From Rhodocyclaceae bacterium (GTDB lineage: Bacteria; Pseudomonadota; Gammaproteobacteria; Burkholderiales; Rhodocyclaceae): a stretch of DNA of 64,000 nt. Below, in pieces: positions 9,415-16,974 of the stretch. Each line of letters starts with the position of its first letter. The first letter of the stretch is position 1. The position numbers were made by a program, and so were the translations under genes. The notes under the pieces were generated by a model. It saw only the letters and a program-made list of their open reading frames with translations. It was not told the origin of the DNA and made no database searches. The stretch lies in the NCBI GenBank assembly GCA_006218025.1, contig VBWA01000019.1:103575-167574 (forward strand). Reading direction: 5' to 3'.

Positions 9415-11082
9415 ATGTCCGACCGTCACTTCGCGTTCTGGCCCAAGGGCCTGCCGCGCCACATGAGCGTTCCCGAGACCGACCTGTTCTATAACGTCGA
9501 GGTTTCGGCGAAGCGCTTTCCGAACAAGCCCTACCTGGTTTTCTACGACACGAAAATCACCTTCACGGAATTCAAGGACGAGGCCGAACGCCTCGCCGGC
9601 TGGCTCGAAAAGCAGGGCGTGAAAAAGGGCGACAGGGTGCTGCTCTACATGCAGAACAGTCCGCAGTTCGTGCTGGCCTACTACGCGATCCTGCGCGCCA
9701 ATGCGGTAGTGGTGCCGGTCAATCCGATGAACATGACGACCGAGTTGCGCCACTACGTCAGGGACAGCGGCGCCACGGTGGCCATCGTGGCGCAGGACAT
9801 CTACCCGCAGATGAAACCGCTGCTCGGCTCGGATGAAGGCCATGGCCTGCAGAAGATTCTCGTCGCCACCTACGCCGACTACCTCAAGGCCGAGACCGAT
9901 CTCAAGGTGCCCGACTTCGTCAAGGCGCCGCGGCAGGAAATCGCCGACCCGGGCGTCACGCTGTGGTCCGCCGCACTGGCGCAGAAGCTTCAACCCGGCC
10001 CGGTCACCGTCGGCCCCGACGATCTCTGCGTGATGCCCTACACCTCGGGCACCACCGGCCATCCCAAGGGCTGCATGCACACGCACCGCACGGCCATGCA
10101 CACCCAGATGGGCGGCTACCAGTGGTTCGGCATCCAGCAGGATGCGGTGTACCTCGCGGTGCTGCCCTTCTTCCACGTCACCGGCATGCAGGGCAGCATG
10201 AGCGGGCCGCTGCAGGCGGGCGCCACGGTCGTGCTCCTGCCGCGCTGGGACCGCGACGCCGCGGCGCAGTGCATCGCGCGCTACGGCGTGACTTCATGGA
10301 CCGCGATCCCGACCATGGTCATCGACTTCCTGATGAATCCGAAACTCGGCGAGTACGACCTCTCGTCGATCACGCGCATGAGCGGCGGCGGCGCCGCGAT
10401 GCCCGAGGCCATCGCGCAGAAGCTGCTCGACATGGGCATCACCTACGTCGAAGGCTACGGCCTGTCGGAGACCATCGCGCCCTCACACATCAACCCGCCC
10501 GACCGGCCCAAGAAGCAGTGCCTCGGCATTCCGATCTTCGACACCGAATCGATGGTGGTCGATCCCAATACCTTCAAGGAAGTTCCGCCCGGCGAGGTCG
10601 GCGAAATCGTCACGCGCGGCCCGCAGGTCTTCCTCGGCTACTGGAACAAGCCGGAGGCGACGCGCAATACCTTCGTCGACATCGGCGGGCTACGCTGGTT
10701 TCGCACCGGCGACCTCGGCCGCGTCGATGAGGACGGCTACTTCTTCATGGTCGACCGCCTCAAGCGCATGATCAACGCCTCCGGCTTCAAGGTCTGGCCG
10801 GCCGAGGTCGAGGCCCTGATGTACGAGCACCCCGCGATCCAGGAAGCCTGCGTCATCGGCGCGAAGGACGCCCACCGCGGCGAGACGGTCAAGGCCGTCG
10901 TCGTCATCAAGGAAGCCCAGCGCGGCAAGGTCAGCGAGCAGGACATCATCGACTGGGCGCGCCAGAACATGGCCGCCTACAAGTCGCCGCGCATCGTCGA
11001 GTTCGTCGAGACCCTGCCCAAGTCCGCCACCGGCAAAGTGATGTGGCGCGCGCTGCAGGAGAAGGAAACCGCGCGGGCCTGA
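9415..11082 (+). CDS. AMP-forming acyl-CoA synthetase / CoA ligase
   Basis: A 555-residue ANL-superfamily ligase. The phosphate-binding loop is YTSGTTGHPKG, followed by GYGLSE (A5-like), RTGDLG and the C-terminal catalytic Lys region (SATGKVMWR). It activates a carboxylic acid to its CoA ester and so probably provides the entry step for the operon (LvaE-like position). ATG at 9415 is chosen because GGAG sits 10 nt upstream; the longer open frame from 9349 reads through non-conserved sequence. The substrate could be an aliphatic, hydroxy or alicyclic acid. Confidence 0.92.
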   Translation: MSDRHFAFWPKGLPRHMSVPETDLFYNVEVSAKRFPNKPYLVFYDTKITFTEFKDEAERLAGWLEKQGVKKGDRVLLYMQNSPQFVLAYYAILRANAVVVPVNPMNMTTELRHYVRDSGATVAIVAQDIYPQMKPLLGSDEGHGLQKILVATYADYLKAETDLKVPDFVKAPRQEIADPGVTLWSAALAQKLQPGPVTVGPDDLCVMPYTSGTTGHPKGCMHTHRTAMHTQMGGYQWFGIQQDAVYLAVLPFFHVTGMQGSMSGPLQAGATVVLLPRWDRDAAAQCIARYGVTSWTAIPTMVIDFLMNPKLGEYDLSSITRMSGGGAAMPEAIAQKLLDMGITYVEGYGLSETIAPSHINPPDRPKKQCLGIPIFDTESMVVDPNTFKEVPPGEVGEIVTRGPQVFLGYWNKPEATRNTFVDIGGLRWFRTGDLGRVDEDGYFFMVDRLKRMINASGFKVWPAEVEALMYEHPAIQEACVIGAKDAHRGETVKAVVVIKEAQRGKVSEQDIIDWARQNMAAYKSPRIVEFVETLPKSATGKVMWRALQEKETARA

Positions 11083-11204
11083 CGGCGCCGCGTCATACCC
11101 GGTCGCAGGAGGTAAAATCCCACGTCCTGATCCGCAGCGGCGGTTGCGCCGCCGTGGATCACGCCAGTCCTCCATGCCGCAGTTCCCGGATCGAACGAAG
11201 ACGA

Positions 11205-12815
11205 ATGAAAACCCAATCACTCGATTTCTGGATCGACGCCCTGCGCATGCGCTGGGATGCCTACTTGCTGCGCGGCACCCAGGACGATTTCTCCGATTTT
11301 GCGGCTGCGCTCAACGGCCTGACGGAACATGTCACCCGTCTCGGCTTGCCGGGGCTCGCCAGGCAATGTTCGGCCCTCGAAGCAGAAACCCTTGCGCACA
11401 TGACCGAGCAGCCGGAAGACCACCCGCTGGCGAAGGAAACCGCAAGGGCGCTCAACGGCGAGGTGGATGGACTGATCGCCGCGATTGCGGCGGCGCGCAA
11501 GCAGGATCCGTCGGCAAAGCACATCGAGGATGACCCAACGCGGACGGTGGAATGGGTCAAGCCTCGCTCGGTCTGGATGGTGGCGCCGCAAGACAGCAGT
11601 TGGGCGGCAGGGCTGGCGGAGCAACTGGCGTTCTACGGCTTTCGCGTCAATGAATACCGCTGGGGCATGGCGCTGCCGGAAGGCGAGACTCCGTTCGCCG
11701 TCATATTCCTTCCCGCCGGCGACGGCGGCACCGCGGACACCATCGGCCGCGACGGCCTGGAGCAGGTGGCCCGCGTCCGGGAGCGTTGTCCGGTCAGCCA
11801 GTTGTTCTACGTCGGCGTCACCCGCTCGCTCGATTCAATGGTGGCCCTGATGCGGGCGGGCATCGACATCACGATGCAAACCGACGACAAGATGGCGGCC
11901 TTGCTGTCGCGGATACTCGACATGGTGCAAATTCGCGAGCAGGAGCGCTTTCGCGTGCTGATCGTCGAGGACTCCAAGGTGGCGGTGGCGATGATCAAGA
12001 GGGCGCTGGCCAACCACGGCGTCGATACGCATGCCATTACCAGCCCGAGCGGAATTCTGGATGCGATGGACCAGTTTCAGCCCGACCTGGTGCTGATGGA
12101 CATGCACATGCCCACTTGCACCGGCGTGGAGGCGACGCGGGTCCTGCGCCAGCTGCCCAGCTACCAGGCGACGCCGATTGTTTACCTGTCCGGGGAAACC
12201 GACATCGGCCTGCAGGTGGAAGCCCTGCGCCTGGGCGGCGATCACTTCATGACCAAGCCGTTCAACCCCGTATTGCTGGCGGCGACCTTGAAGACCACCG
12301 TCGAACGCCATCGCGAGATGCGCCGCGCCAGCCGGCATGACGGACTGACCGGCCTGCTGAACCACACCGCGGCCAAGACCGAACTCGATGCCTGGATCGC
12401 TTCCGGAGCGACCGGCGTTTGCGTCGCCATGATCGACATCGACCATTTCAAATCGGTCAACGATACCTACGGCCATCCCGTGGGCGACCAGGTAATCCGC
12501 AGCCTGGGCTGGCTGCTGAAGGGGCGCCTGCGCGTCACCGACATTGTCGGGCGCTATGGCGGAGAAGAGTTCATCGTCGCCGCGCGCGACACCCGGGTCG
12601 AGGACATGCGCTCGGTGCTGGACCGCATTCGCGCGGCCTTCGCCGCCCTGCCGCACGCGCATCCGGGCGGTGTTCTGCGCGGAAGCTTCAGCGCGGGACT
12701 GGCGGCCCAGATCGACTATGCCAGTACCGCGGAGTTGATCGCAGCGGCGGACAAGGCCTTGCTGCGGGCCAAGCGCGAAGGCCGCAACAGACTGCTGCTG
12801 GCCGAACCGGCCTGA
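11205..12815 (+). CDS. Diguanylate cyclase with two receiver-like domains
   Basis: A 536-residue response regulator-like protein. Residues 1-110 form a helical region that may be an Hpt-like or dimerisation domain. Residues about 120-240 look like a degenerate receiver lacking the acidic pocket. Residues 246-365 form a normal receiver (LIVEDSK, phospho-acceptor Asp in LVLMDMHMP, Lys in FMTKPF). The C-terminal GGDEF domain carries GGEEF, with an inhibitory RxxD I-site (RVTD) five residues before it. It makes cyclic di-GMP under phosphorylation control, as in PleD-like proteins. No cognate kinase is adjacent. A cyclic di-GMP-binding YajQ homologue is encoded at 25217-25711. Confidence 0.9.
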   Translation: MKTQSLDFWIDALRMRWDAYLLRGTQDDFSDFAAALNGLTEHVTRLGLPGLARQCSALEAETLAHMTEQPEDHPLAKETARALNGEVDGLIAAIAAARKQDPSAKHIEDDPTRTVEWVKPRSVWMVAPQDSSWAAGLAEQLAFYGFRVNEYRWGMALPEGETPFAVIFLPAGDGGTADTIGRDGLEQVARVRERCPVSQLFYVGVTRSLDSMVALMRAGIDITMQTDDKMAALLSRILDMVQIREQERFRVLIVEDSKVAVAMIKRALANHGVDTHAITSPSGILDAMDQFQPDLVLMDMHMPTCTGVEATRVLRQLPSYQATPIVYLSGETDIGLQVEALRLGGDHFMTKPFNPVLLAATLKTTVERHREMRRASRHDGLTGLLNHTAAKTELDAWIASGATGVCVAMIDIDHFKSVNDTYGHPVGDQVIRSLGWLLKGRLRVTDIVGRYGGEEFIVAARDTRVEDMRSVLDRIRAAFAALPHAHPGGVLRGSFSAGLAAQIDYASTAELIAAADKALLRAKREGRNRLLLAEPA

Positions 12816-12848
12816 GCGGAACGGCGGCTCAGGCCGCCGCCGCTCCAA

Positions 12849-12876
12849 AATCGCCGTACCACCAGCGCCGACTTTC
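12849..12876 (-). repeat. Dispersed 28-bp element, copy B (minus orientation)
   Basis: The minus strand reads GAAAGTCGGCGCTGG then TGGTACGGCGATT, matching the consensus at all core positions. It lies 33 nt after the stop of the diguanylate cyclase gene, at the left edge of the accessory island. Confidence 0.85.
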
Positions 12877-13099
12877 AGGCATCGGCAACGCTCGCTTGCC
12901 AAAATGCCGGATAAATCGTTAAATCCATTTCATGTAGTGCCGCCTGCTGGCGCTGCTTGATTTGTTCTATGGAGATTTACGGGAATGTACGACTGTATAT
13001 CCAAGCTAACTGACGGAATGTTTTGCGTCATGAACGAAAGCATTCCATCATTTAGGTGCCACATTTAGCATTATGCATTTTTCTAGGAAGCGCTCAGCC

Positions 13100-13948
13100 A
13101 TGAAATATATGTTGATAGCAATAGCAGCATTGTCGGCGGGACTCTGTCTTGCTGCCGATGCCGGAAACGACGCAGCCAAGGTCTATCAAATGGATCTCTT
13201 TTCAATTATTTCCCTTGCTCTCGCCATCGCTGCTTTGGTGCTATCGATATTCATGGGATGGCTATCTTGGGAGTTTTATAAGAAATCCACCGACGCATCG
13301 GAAAAAACGCAACAGGCCGTTACGAAAATCGAGGCCGCCGTCCTTGGCGTCCAATCCGACATTACGGAGATCGTCCGCCGTGCAGTCGGTTATTGGACCG
13401 ATGGAGGCACCTCGGAGGAAGTGGCTGACCAAAACGCGGCGTTAACACAGAAAGTTGAGGAACTGTCTGCGCAAATCCAGACGATTTCCGGAACGACCAC
13501 CAACAAACAAGAACTGGAAGCGAAACTAGCCGAGTTAGTTCAACTGCAAAAAGACCAGATTTCCAATTTGAGTAGCTCTATTCTCGATGCTAAGGCGAAG
13601 GCATTCTTTCCGTCCATCGACAAAGGCCCGGTAGTTCAACTCACGCAGAGCTCGCACATCAATACGGATTCAGAAAAGACCGGTGAACTAGCCATTGAAG
13701 TCCTGCGACCATCCAAGATTGCAACTGCTACCGGAAAGTTCACGCCCCCATTTACGTCGTTACCATCTCTTTCGGTAGAGCTTGTCTCCGGCCCGGCCTC
13801 TGATCTTAGCGAAATTACTGTCACATCCGGCGTTGGGAAAACCTTCGATTTCAATGTCCACCTAAAGGGGCGTACAGGACTCTTGGCTAGTGGAACGTAT
13901 GTAGTCAAATACACAGCCAGGGCGCAGGTGACACCACAAAATGCATAA
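13100..13948 (+). CDS. Membrane-anchored coiled-coil protein of unknown function (cassette gene 1)
   Basis: A 282-residue protein not recognised as a named family. The N-terminus has a signal-peptide-like segment (MKYMLIAIAALSAGLCLAADA), then a strong transmembrane helix at about residues 33-56 (IISLALAIAALVLSIFMGWL). A predicted coiled coil with heptad-like Gln/Glu/Leu spacing follows at about 65-180. The C-terminus is a beta-rich, Ser/Thr-rich segment. ATG at 13100 is preferred over 13073 because AGGAAG lies 9 nt before it. The codon use is more AT-rich than in neighbours. An attC-like site follows directly, overlapping its TAA stop, as expected for an integron cassette gene. Confidence 0.7.
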   Translation: MKYMLIAIAALSAGLCLAADAGNDAAKVYQMDLFSIISLALAIAALVLSIFMGWLSWEFYKKSTDASEKTQQAVTKIEAAVLGVQSDITEIVRRAVGYWTDGGTSEEVADQNAALTQKVEELSAQIQTISGTTTNKQELEAKLAELVQLQKDQISNLSSSILDAKAKAFFPSIDKGPVVQLTQSSHINTDSEKTGELAIEVLRPSKIATATGKFTPPFTSLPSLSVELVSGPASDLSEITVTSGVGKTFDFNVHLKGRTGLLASGTYVVKYTARAQVTPQNA

Positions 13949-14012
13949 CCCGGCAGTCCACACGGACGCTGCGCGATAAAGCCGCGCAGCGCCGGTGGCT
14001 TCTACGTTGGGC
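13943..14012 (+). other. attC-like site 1 (integron recombination site)
   Basis: The 70-bp site overlaps the stop codon of the upstream gene. The left box is GCATAAC (one mismatch to RYYYAAC) and the right box is GTTGGGC (GTTRRRY). Between them lies a strong imperfect stem, GCTGCGCG pairing with CGCGCAGC, with unpaired extrahelical bases as in true attC sites. Confidence 0.65.
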
Positions 14013-14049
14013 GTTCCGACGCGACTTGGAGCAGTAACGAAATTAGGTG

Positions 14050-14958
14050 ATGGAAGACCCGAAAAACCTCATTCTCATCTTAAGTGTCGCCATCGCGGCA
14101 GTCATGCTTTGGAGGGCGATACGTCGGAGAGAATTCGCTCGGCCGGCGCTTGTCCTCGGTCTTGGCCCAGAGGCGCGGACGCGACGGCGCAGCGGTATCG
14201 CGCGTGGTGAGGAAAGGCCGGAGCTACTCCTCGCACAAGGCGTGGACCCTGAAACCGTACCACCATACCTCTTCATGGTGCCATTGTTGATTCAGAACAA
14301 AGGCCGGGATCCCGCGAAAAACCTTGTCGTGCAGTTGGAATATCCAGCCGAGTTTCGGGTTGTCGACCTGAAGAAACGCCTAGAGCGATTTGGACTTGAT
14401 GCCAGAAACATCGAACAAGACGAAGTGACGAGAGGGGTTGTAACTGCGAGTTCTCGAACAATAGTACGTTACTCGATCACAACACTAAGGCCCGGAGAAT
14501 CGCGTGTACTTGCAGAGCCGGTGCTAGTCGTTGGCGGAGTAGCAACGCCCAACATTTCCTCCCTCACCGCGTTCAACGCTTGTTCCTCGAGTGATTTGCC
14601 TGAGAGTCTCTTGAGCCTGTTTCCTTTTCGCGTGTTCTTGTTTTCGGACAACACTGATGCAGTGGAGTCCGATGGCCTAGTTTTCTACGTTCGGTCACAA
14701 GCGGCGCCTGACGTCTCGCAGAGTTTAGACATTGTCTTGACTGCTCTCAGTAAGGCGCACCCGAGGTTAACGTTGGTAACGCTGTTCGGCCGCTCGCTAT
14801 TAAGACTCGTCAAGAGGCCTGTACTTACGACCAAGCCAAAGTACCAGACGAGAAGCAACGTTGGGACCGTAGAAATTCCTGACGTAAAGCAAGAGTTCCG
14901 CAACTATGTGGTGCGGATTCCATCAAGGCATGACTTAGAACCGCTATGGTCGTTCTAG
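14050..14958 (+). CDS. Membrane-anchored protein of unknown function (cassette gene 2)
   Basis: A 302-residue protein with no recognised family. An N-terminal transmembrane helix (about residues 7-20, LILILSVAIAAVMLW) is followed by an Arg-rich segment (RAIRRREF), so the body is probably cytoplasmic. It contains an Ig-like-looking beta segment (LIQNKGRDPAKNLVVQLEYP), which suggests an extended beta-sandwich, but this is only suggestive. Codon use is AT-rich compared with flanking operons. It lies between attC-like sites 1 and 2, with its TAG ending 4 nt before site 2, the arrangement of a cassette gene. The ATG at 14050 directly follows a GTG at 14047. Confidence 0.65.
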   Translation: MEDPKNLILILSVAIAAVMLWRAIRRREFARPALVLGLGPEARTRRRSGIARGEERPELLLAQGVDPETVPPYLFMVPLLIQNKGRDPAKNLVVQLEYPAEFRVVDLKKRLERFGLDARNIEQDEVTRGVVTASSRTIVRYSITTLRPGESRVLAEPVLVVGGVATPNISSLTAFNACSSSDLPESLLSLFPFRVFLFSDNTDAVESDGLVFYVRSQAAPDVSQSLDIVLTALSKAHPRLTLVTLFGRSLLRLVKRPVLTTKPKYQTRSNVGTVEIPDVKQEFRNYVVRIPSRHDLEPLWSF

Positions 14959-14962
14959 CTTC

Positions 14963-15023
14963 GCCCAACAAGGTGCTTCAGCCGACGCCAAATCGCGGCG
15001 CGGCTGAGCTTCGTCAGTTGGGC
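14963..15023 (+). other. attC-like site 2 (integron recombination site)
   Basis: The 61-bp site begins GCCCAAC and ends GTTGGGC, perfectly complementary boxes that fit RYYYAAC/GTTRRRY. Inside, CAGCCGACGCC pairs with GGCGCGGCTG leaving one unpaired A, the extrahelical base expected in attC. It is the best-formed of the three sites. Confidence 0.8.
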
Positions 15024-15040
15024 GTCATAGGAGGTTGCAA

Positions 15041-15667
15041 ATGCTGGTCAAATTAGCAAACGTTTCTACCGGTGGCAACCTTCGTGTTTCGATCCGATGT
15101 CCCGGTTGTGGAAACGTAGGAACATTTGAGCCGTTGCAGAATGTCACAGACATTCACGTCCCGCCCGGAGTATTTCTTGGGCAGAGAATGTGCCCAAATC
15201 CCGCCTGTAAGACGCACGTCTTCTGCGTTTACACCAGTACAGGTGAACTCCTTCGCACCTACCCGCCGGAGCGGATTGACTTTGACCCGAAAGGAATTCC
15301 AGCTCCAATAGTTAAAACATTCATGGAAGCTCTCACGTGTCGTGCCGAAGGACTTCATGTCGCTGCTGCAATCATGATTCGCCGCACGCTTGAGGAGCTT
15401 TGCGAGGAAAAGAAAGCTACGGGCAATACACTGAAGGACAGAATCAGCTCGCTTCAAGCAACCGTAGTATTGCCGAAGGAACTTTTCGTGGCCCTAGATG
15501 ACCTGCGTCTTCTTGGTAATGATGCAGCCCACATCGAAGCGAAGACATATAACTCAATCGGCTCGGACGAAGTAGATATAGGCATCGAGCTGACCAAAGA
15601 AGTCCTCAAAGCCGTGTATCAACTTGATGACCTCCTTGCTCGATTGCGTGCATTGAAAAAATCATGA
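15041..15667 (+). CDS. DUF4145-type protein with N-terminal zinc-binding motif (cassette gene 3)
   Basis: A 208-residue protein. The N-terminus has two Cys pairs (CPGCG and CPNPAC, about residues 22 and 52) that look like a zinc ribbon. The C-terminal half matches the DUF4145 pattern: CRAEGLHVAAAIMIRRTLEEL followed by the LRLLGNDAAHIE stretch. DUF4145 proteins are often found near restriction or defence genes, but no activity is established. The ATG at 15041 has AGGAGG 6 nt upstream, inside the sequence directly after attC-like site 2. It is followed by the damaged attC-like site 3. Confidence 0.8.
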   Translation: MLVKLANVSTGGNLRVSIRCPGCGNVGTFEPLQNVTDIHVPPGVFLGQRMCPNPACKTHVFCVYTSTGELLRTYPPERIDFDPKGIPAPIVKTFMEALTCRAEGLHVAAAIMIRRTLEELCEEKKATGNTLKDRISSLQATVVLPKELFVALDDLRLLGNDAAHIEAKTYNSIGSDEVDIGIELTKEVLKAVYQLDDLLARLRALKKS

Positions 15668-15668
15668 T

Positions 15669-15731
15669 GTCCAACCCGTCAGTCAGCAGGACGCTGCGCG
15701 ATGAAGCCGCGCGGCGTCCTGTTGCTTTGAG
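15669..15731 (+). other. attC-like site 3, right box lost
   Basis: It starts GTCCAAC (fits RYYYAAC) 1 nt after the stop codon of the DUF4145 gene. A long stem follows: CAGCAGGACGCTGCGCG pairing imperfectly with CGCGCGGCGTCCTGTTG. The expected right box GTTRRRY is absent; the sequence runs into TTTGAGAGCGACC, a direct repeat that also occurs at 16488. Confidence 0.6.
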
Positions 15732-15744
15732 AGCGACCATAGGG
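15731..15744 (+). repeat. 14-bp direct repeat, left copy
   Basis: GAGCGACCATAGGG occurs here and again at 16488-16501. The two copies bracket the PIN toxin and its partner gene. Confidence 0.75.
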
Positions 15745-15750
15745 ATCAGA

Positions 15751-15778
15751 ACAATAGGGGACGGACCACGGTTTTCCG
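15751..15778 (+). repeat. Motif resembling a betaproteobacterial REP associated with IS200-like (RAYT) transposases
   Basis: The sequence ACAATAGGGGACGGACCACG followed by GTTTTCCG resembles short repeats found near RAYT-type transposase genes in betaproteobacteria. No such transposase gene is in this window. The assignment rests on recall of the motif and is uncertain. Confidence 0.35.
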
Positions 15779-15794
15779 AACCGGAGCTGAAATC

Positions 15795-16274
15795 ATGAAA
15801 CGCAAGGTCTACATCGAAACTTCTGTCATTAGCTACCTGACCGCTCGCCCGAGCGATGATTCGATCAAGTCGGCATGCCAGCAGATCACTCGTCTATGGT
15901 GGGATTCAGGGCGTGAGTCGGTCTTGGCATTTATTTCGCCTTATGTCGTTGAGGAAGCGAGTGCCGGTGACCCGATAGCTGCCTCGGAGCGCATAGAGGC
16001 ATTGCGGATGATTCCCGTGTTGCCCAATGCCCCTGAAATTCTTGATCTGGCGGAATTTCTGTTGCTCGGCGGTGGTCTACCACCAAAAGCCCGGCTGGAC
16101 GCGTTGCATATCGCGAGCGCGGCGTATCATGAAATCGATGTCCTGCTGACCTGGAATTGCACCCATATCGCCAATCCGGCGAAGCTGCCGGTAATGCGCG
16201 GTTTGTGCGCTGCGAAGGGTTTCACGCTGCCAGAACTCGTTACCCCCTTTGAATTGATGGAGACCTTCGAATGA
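15795..16274 (+). CDS. PIN-domain toxin, VapC family
   Basis: A 159-residue PIN-domain protein. The acidic residue of the N-terminal YIETSVISYL motif, the central Glu (VVEEA) and the later Asp in DALHIASAAYHE, with the final Asn/Asp-type motif in LLTWNCTHIAN, match the PIN active site. PIN toxins are Mg-dependent ribonucleases. The 68-residue partner gene overlaps its stop by 4 nt (toxin first, partner second). The PIN subclass is the one whose partner lacks a recognisable DNA-binding domain. Confidence 0.85.
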   Translation: MKRKVYIETSVISYLTARPSDDSIKSACQQITRLWWDSGRESVLAFISPYVVEEASAGDPIAASERIEALRMIPVLPNAPEILDLAEFLLLGGGLPPKARLDALHIASAAYHEIDVLLTWNCTHIANPAKLPVMRGLCAAKGFTLPELVTPFELMETFE

Positions 16275-16477
16275 ACGCCACCACACCTTGGCACGATCCG
16301 GTTGTCGCGGAAATTCATGCGGCGCGCGAACAGCTTGCGGATCAGTATCACAACGACCTGCTCGCTTACTCAAAGGCAGCAGAGGCTCGCTGCCAAGCTT
16401 TGGGTTTGACTATGGCGGAGGATCAACACAAAACGAAAACCGCGCCCGCGAGTCTTGGAACTGCCCATCCAGCCTGA
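16271..16477 (+). CDS. Small partner protein of the PIN toxin (probable antitoxin)
   Basis: A 68-residue protein starting in an ATGA overlap with the PIN gene. The N-terminal part (MNATTPWHDPVVAEIHAARE) matches the conserved start of proteins that accompany this PIN group, with a helical middle (YSKAAEARCQAL). Similar genes follow VapC-like toxins and are assumed to neutralise them. It lacks an obvious HTH, so autoregulation by this protein is unclear. The stop codon lies within a small stem (CAGCC/GGCTG) at the repeat edge. Confidence 0.65.
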   Translation: MNATTPWHDPVVAEIHAAREQLADQYHNDLLAYSKAAEARCQALGLTMAEDQHKTKTAPASLGTAHPA

Positions 16478-16487
16478 GGCTGCGTTG

Positions 16488-16501
16488 GAGCGACCATAGG
16501 G
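16488..16501 (+). repeat. 14-bp direct repeat, right copy
   Basis: An exact copy of GAGCGACCATAGGG at 15731-15744, 757 bp away. It follows the stop of the PIN partner gene by 10 nt. Confidence 0.75.
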
Positions 16502-16510
16502 GTCTACCTC

Positions 16511-16584
16511 AACCATCGAAATGGTTGCGAATAATAGGGCGTGGGGAAGCTGCACGCAGCGTAGCGAAGTGCGGCTTCCACACG
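16511..16584. repeat. Pair of hairpins between the PIN module and the next small gene
   Basis: The first (16511-16526) is AACCAT, CGAA loop, ATGGTT. The second (16541-16584) has 15-nt arms, GTGGGGAAGCTGCAC and GTGCGGCTTCCACAC, matching at 13 of 15 positions. A paired hairpin arrangement would fit REP-like elements, but no other copies were found here. Confidence 0.55.
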
Positions 16585-16596
16585 AGAGGAAAATAT

Positions 16597-16950
16597 ATGA
16601 AGAAGCTTGAGGAAATGCGCGCCGAGTATCGGCGCGAAGACCTTGGAAAAGGTGTGCGCGGGAAACATTTCGCCGAATTCGAGAAAGGCAGCAATCTGGT
16701 GTTGTTGACGCCGGAGCTGTCAAAAGTCTTCCCTACGAACGAGGCCGTAAATGCCGCTTTGAGCTCATTGGTTAGTGTCGCCCGCTCGGTGACAGACGTA
16801 ACCCGTCGCTCAACCCGTACGCGGACCGCAAAACCGCCGGCGTCGGCGAACCAGGACTCAGGCATCCTGGACGGTGACTATCCACCAACCAAAAGGACAC
16901 GCATCGAGTCAAGGACAGTCGCGTCCACGGTGGCCCAACGATCATCCTGA
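16597..16950 (+). CDS. Antitoxin-like small protein with an aberrant C-terminal tail
   Basis: A 117-residue protein. Residues 1-60 (with RGKHFAEFEKGSNLVLL, ELSKVF and EAVNAAL) match a widespread antitoxin-like family that usually ends near this point. The remainder is a Thr/Arg/Ser-rich tail (RRSTRTRTAKPPASA) that does not look like a folded domain and may be read-through after loss of the native stop. No toxin gene is directly adjacent. It is either a solitary antitoxin or a remnant. The start is ATG at 16597, preceded by AGAGGAAA. Confidence 0.55.
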   Translation: MKKLEEMRAEYRREDLGKGVRGKHFAEFEKGSNLVLLTPELSKVFPTNEAVNAALSSLVSVARSVTDVTRRSTRTRTAKPPASANQDSGILDGDYPPTKRTRIESRTVASTVAQRSS

Positions 16951-16974
16951 AGCGAATCCTGGTCATATCCAGGC

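Noticed and set aside
16933..16939. GCCCAAC as a possible attC left box near 16.9 kb
   Set aside because: No matching right box or hairpin within 150 nt.
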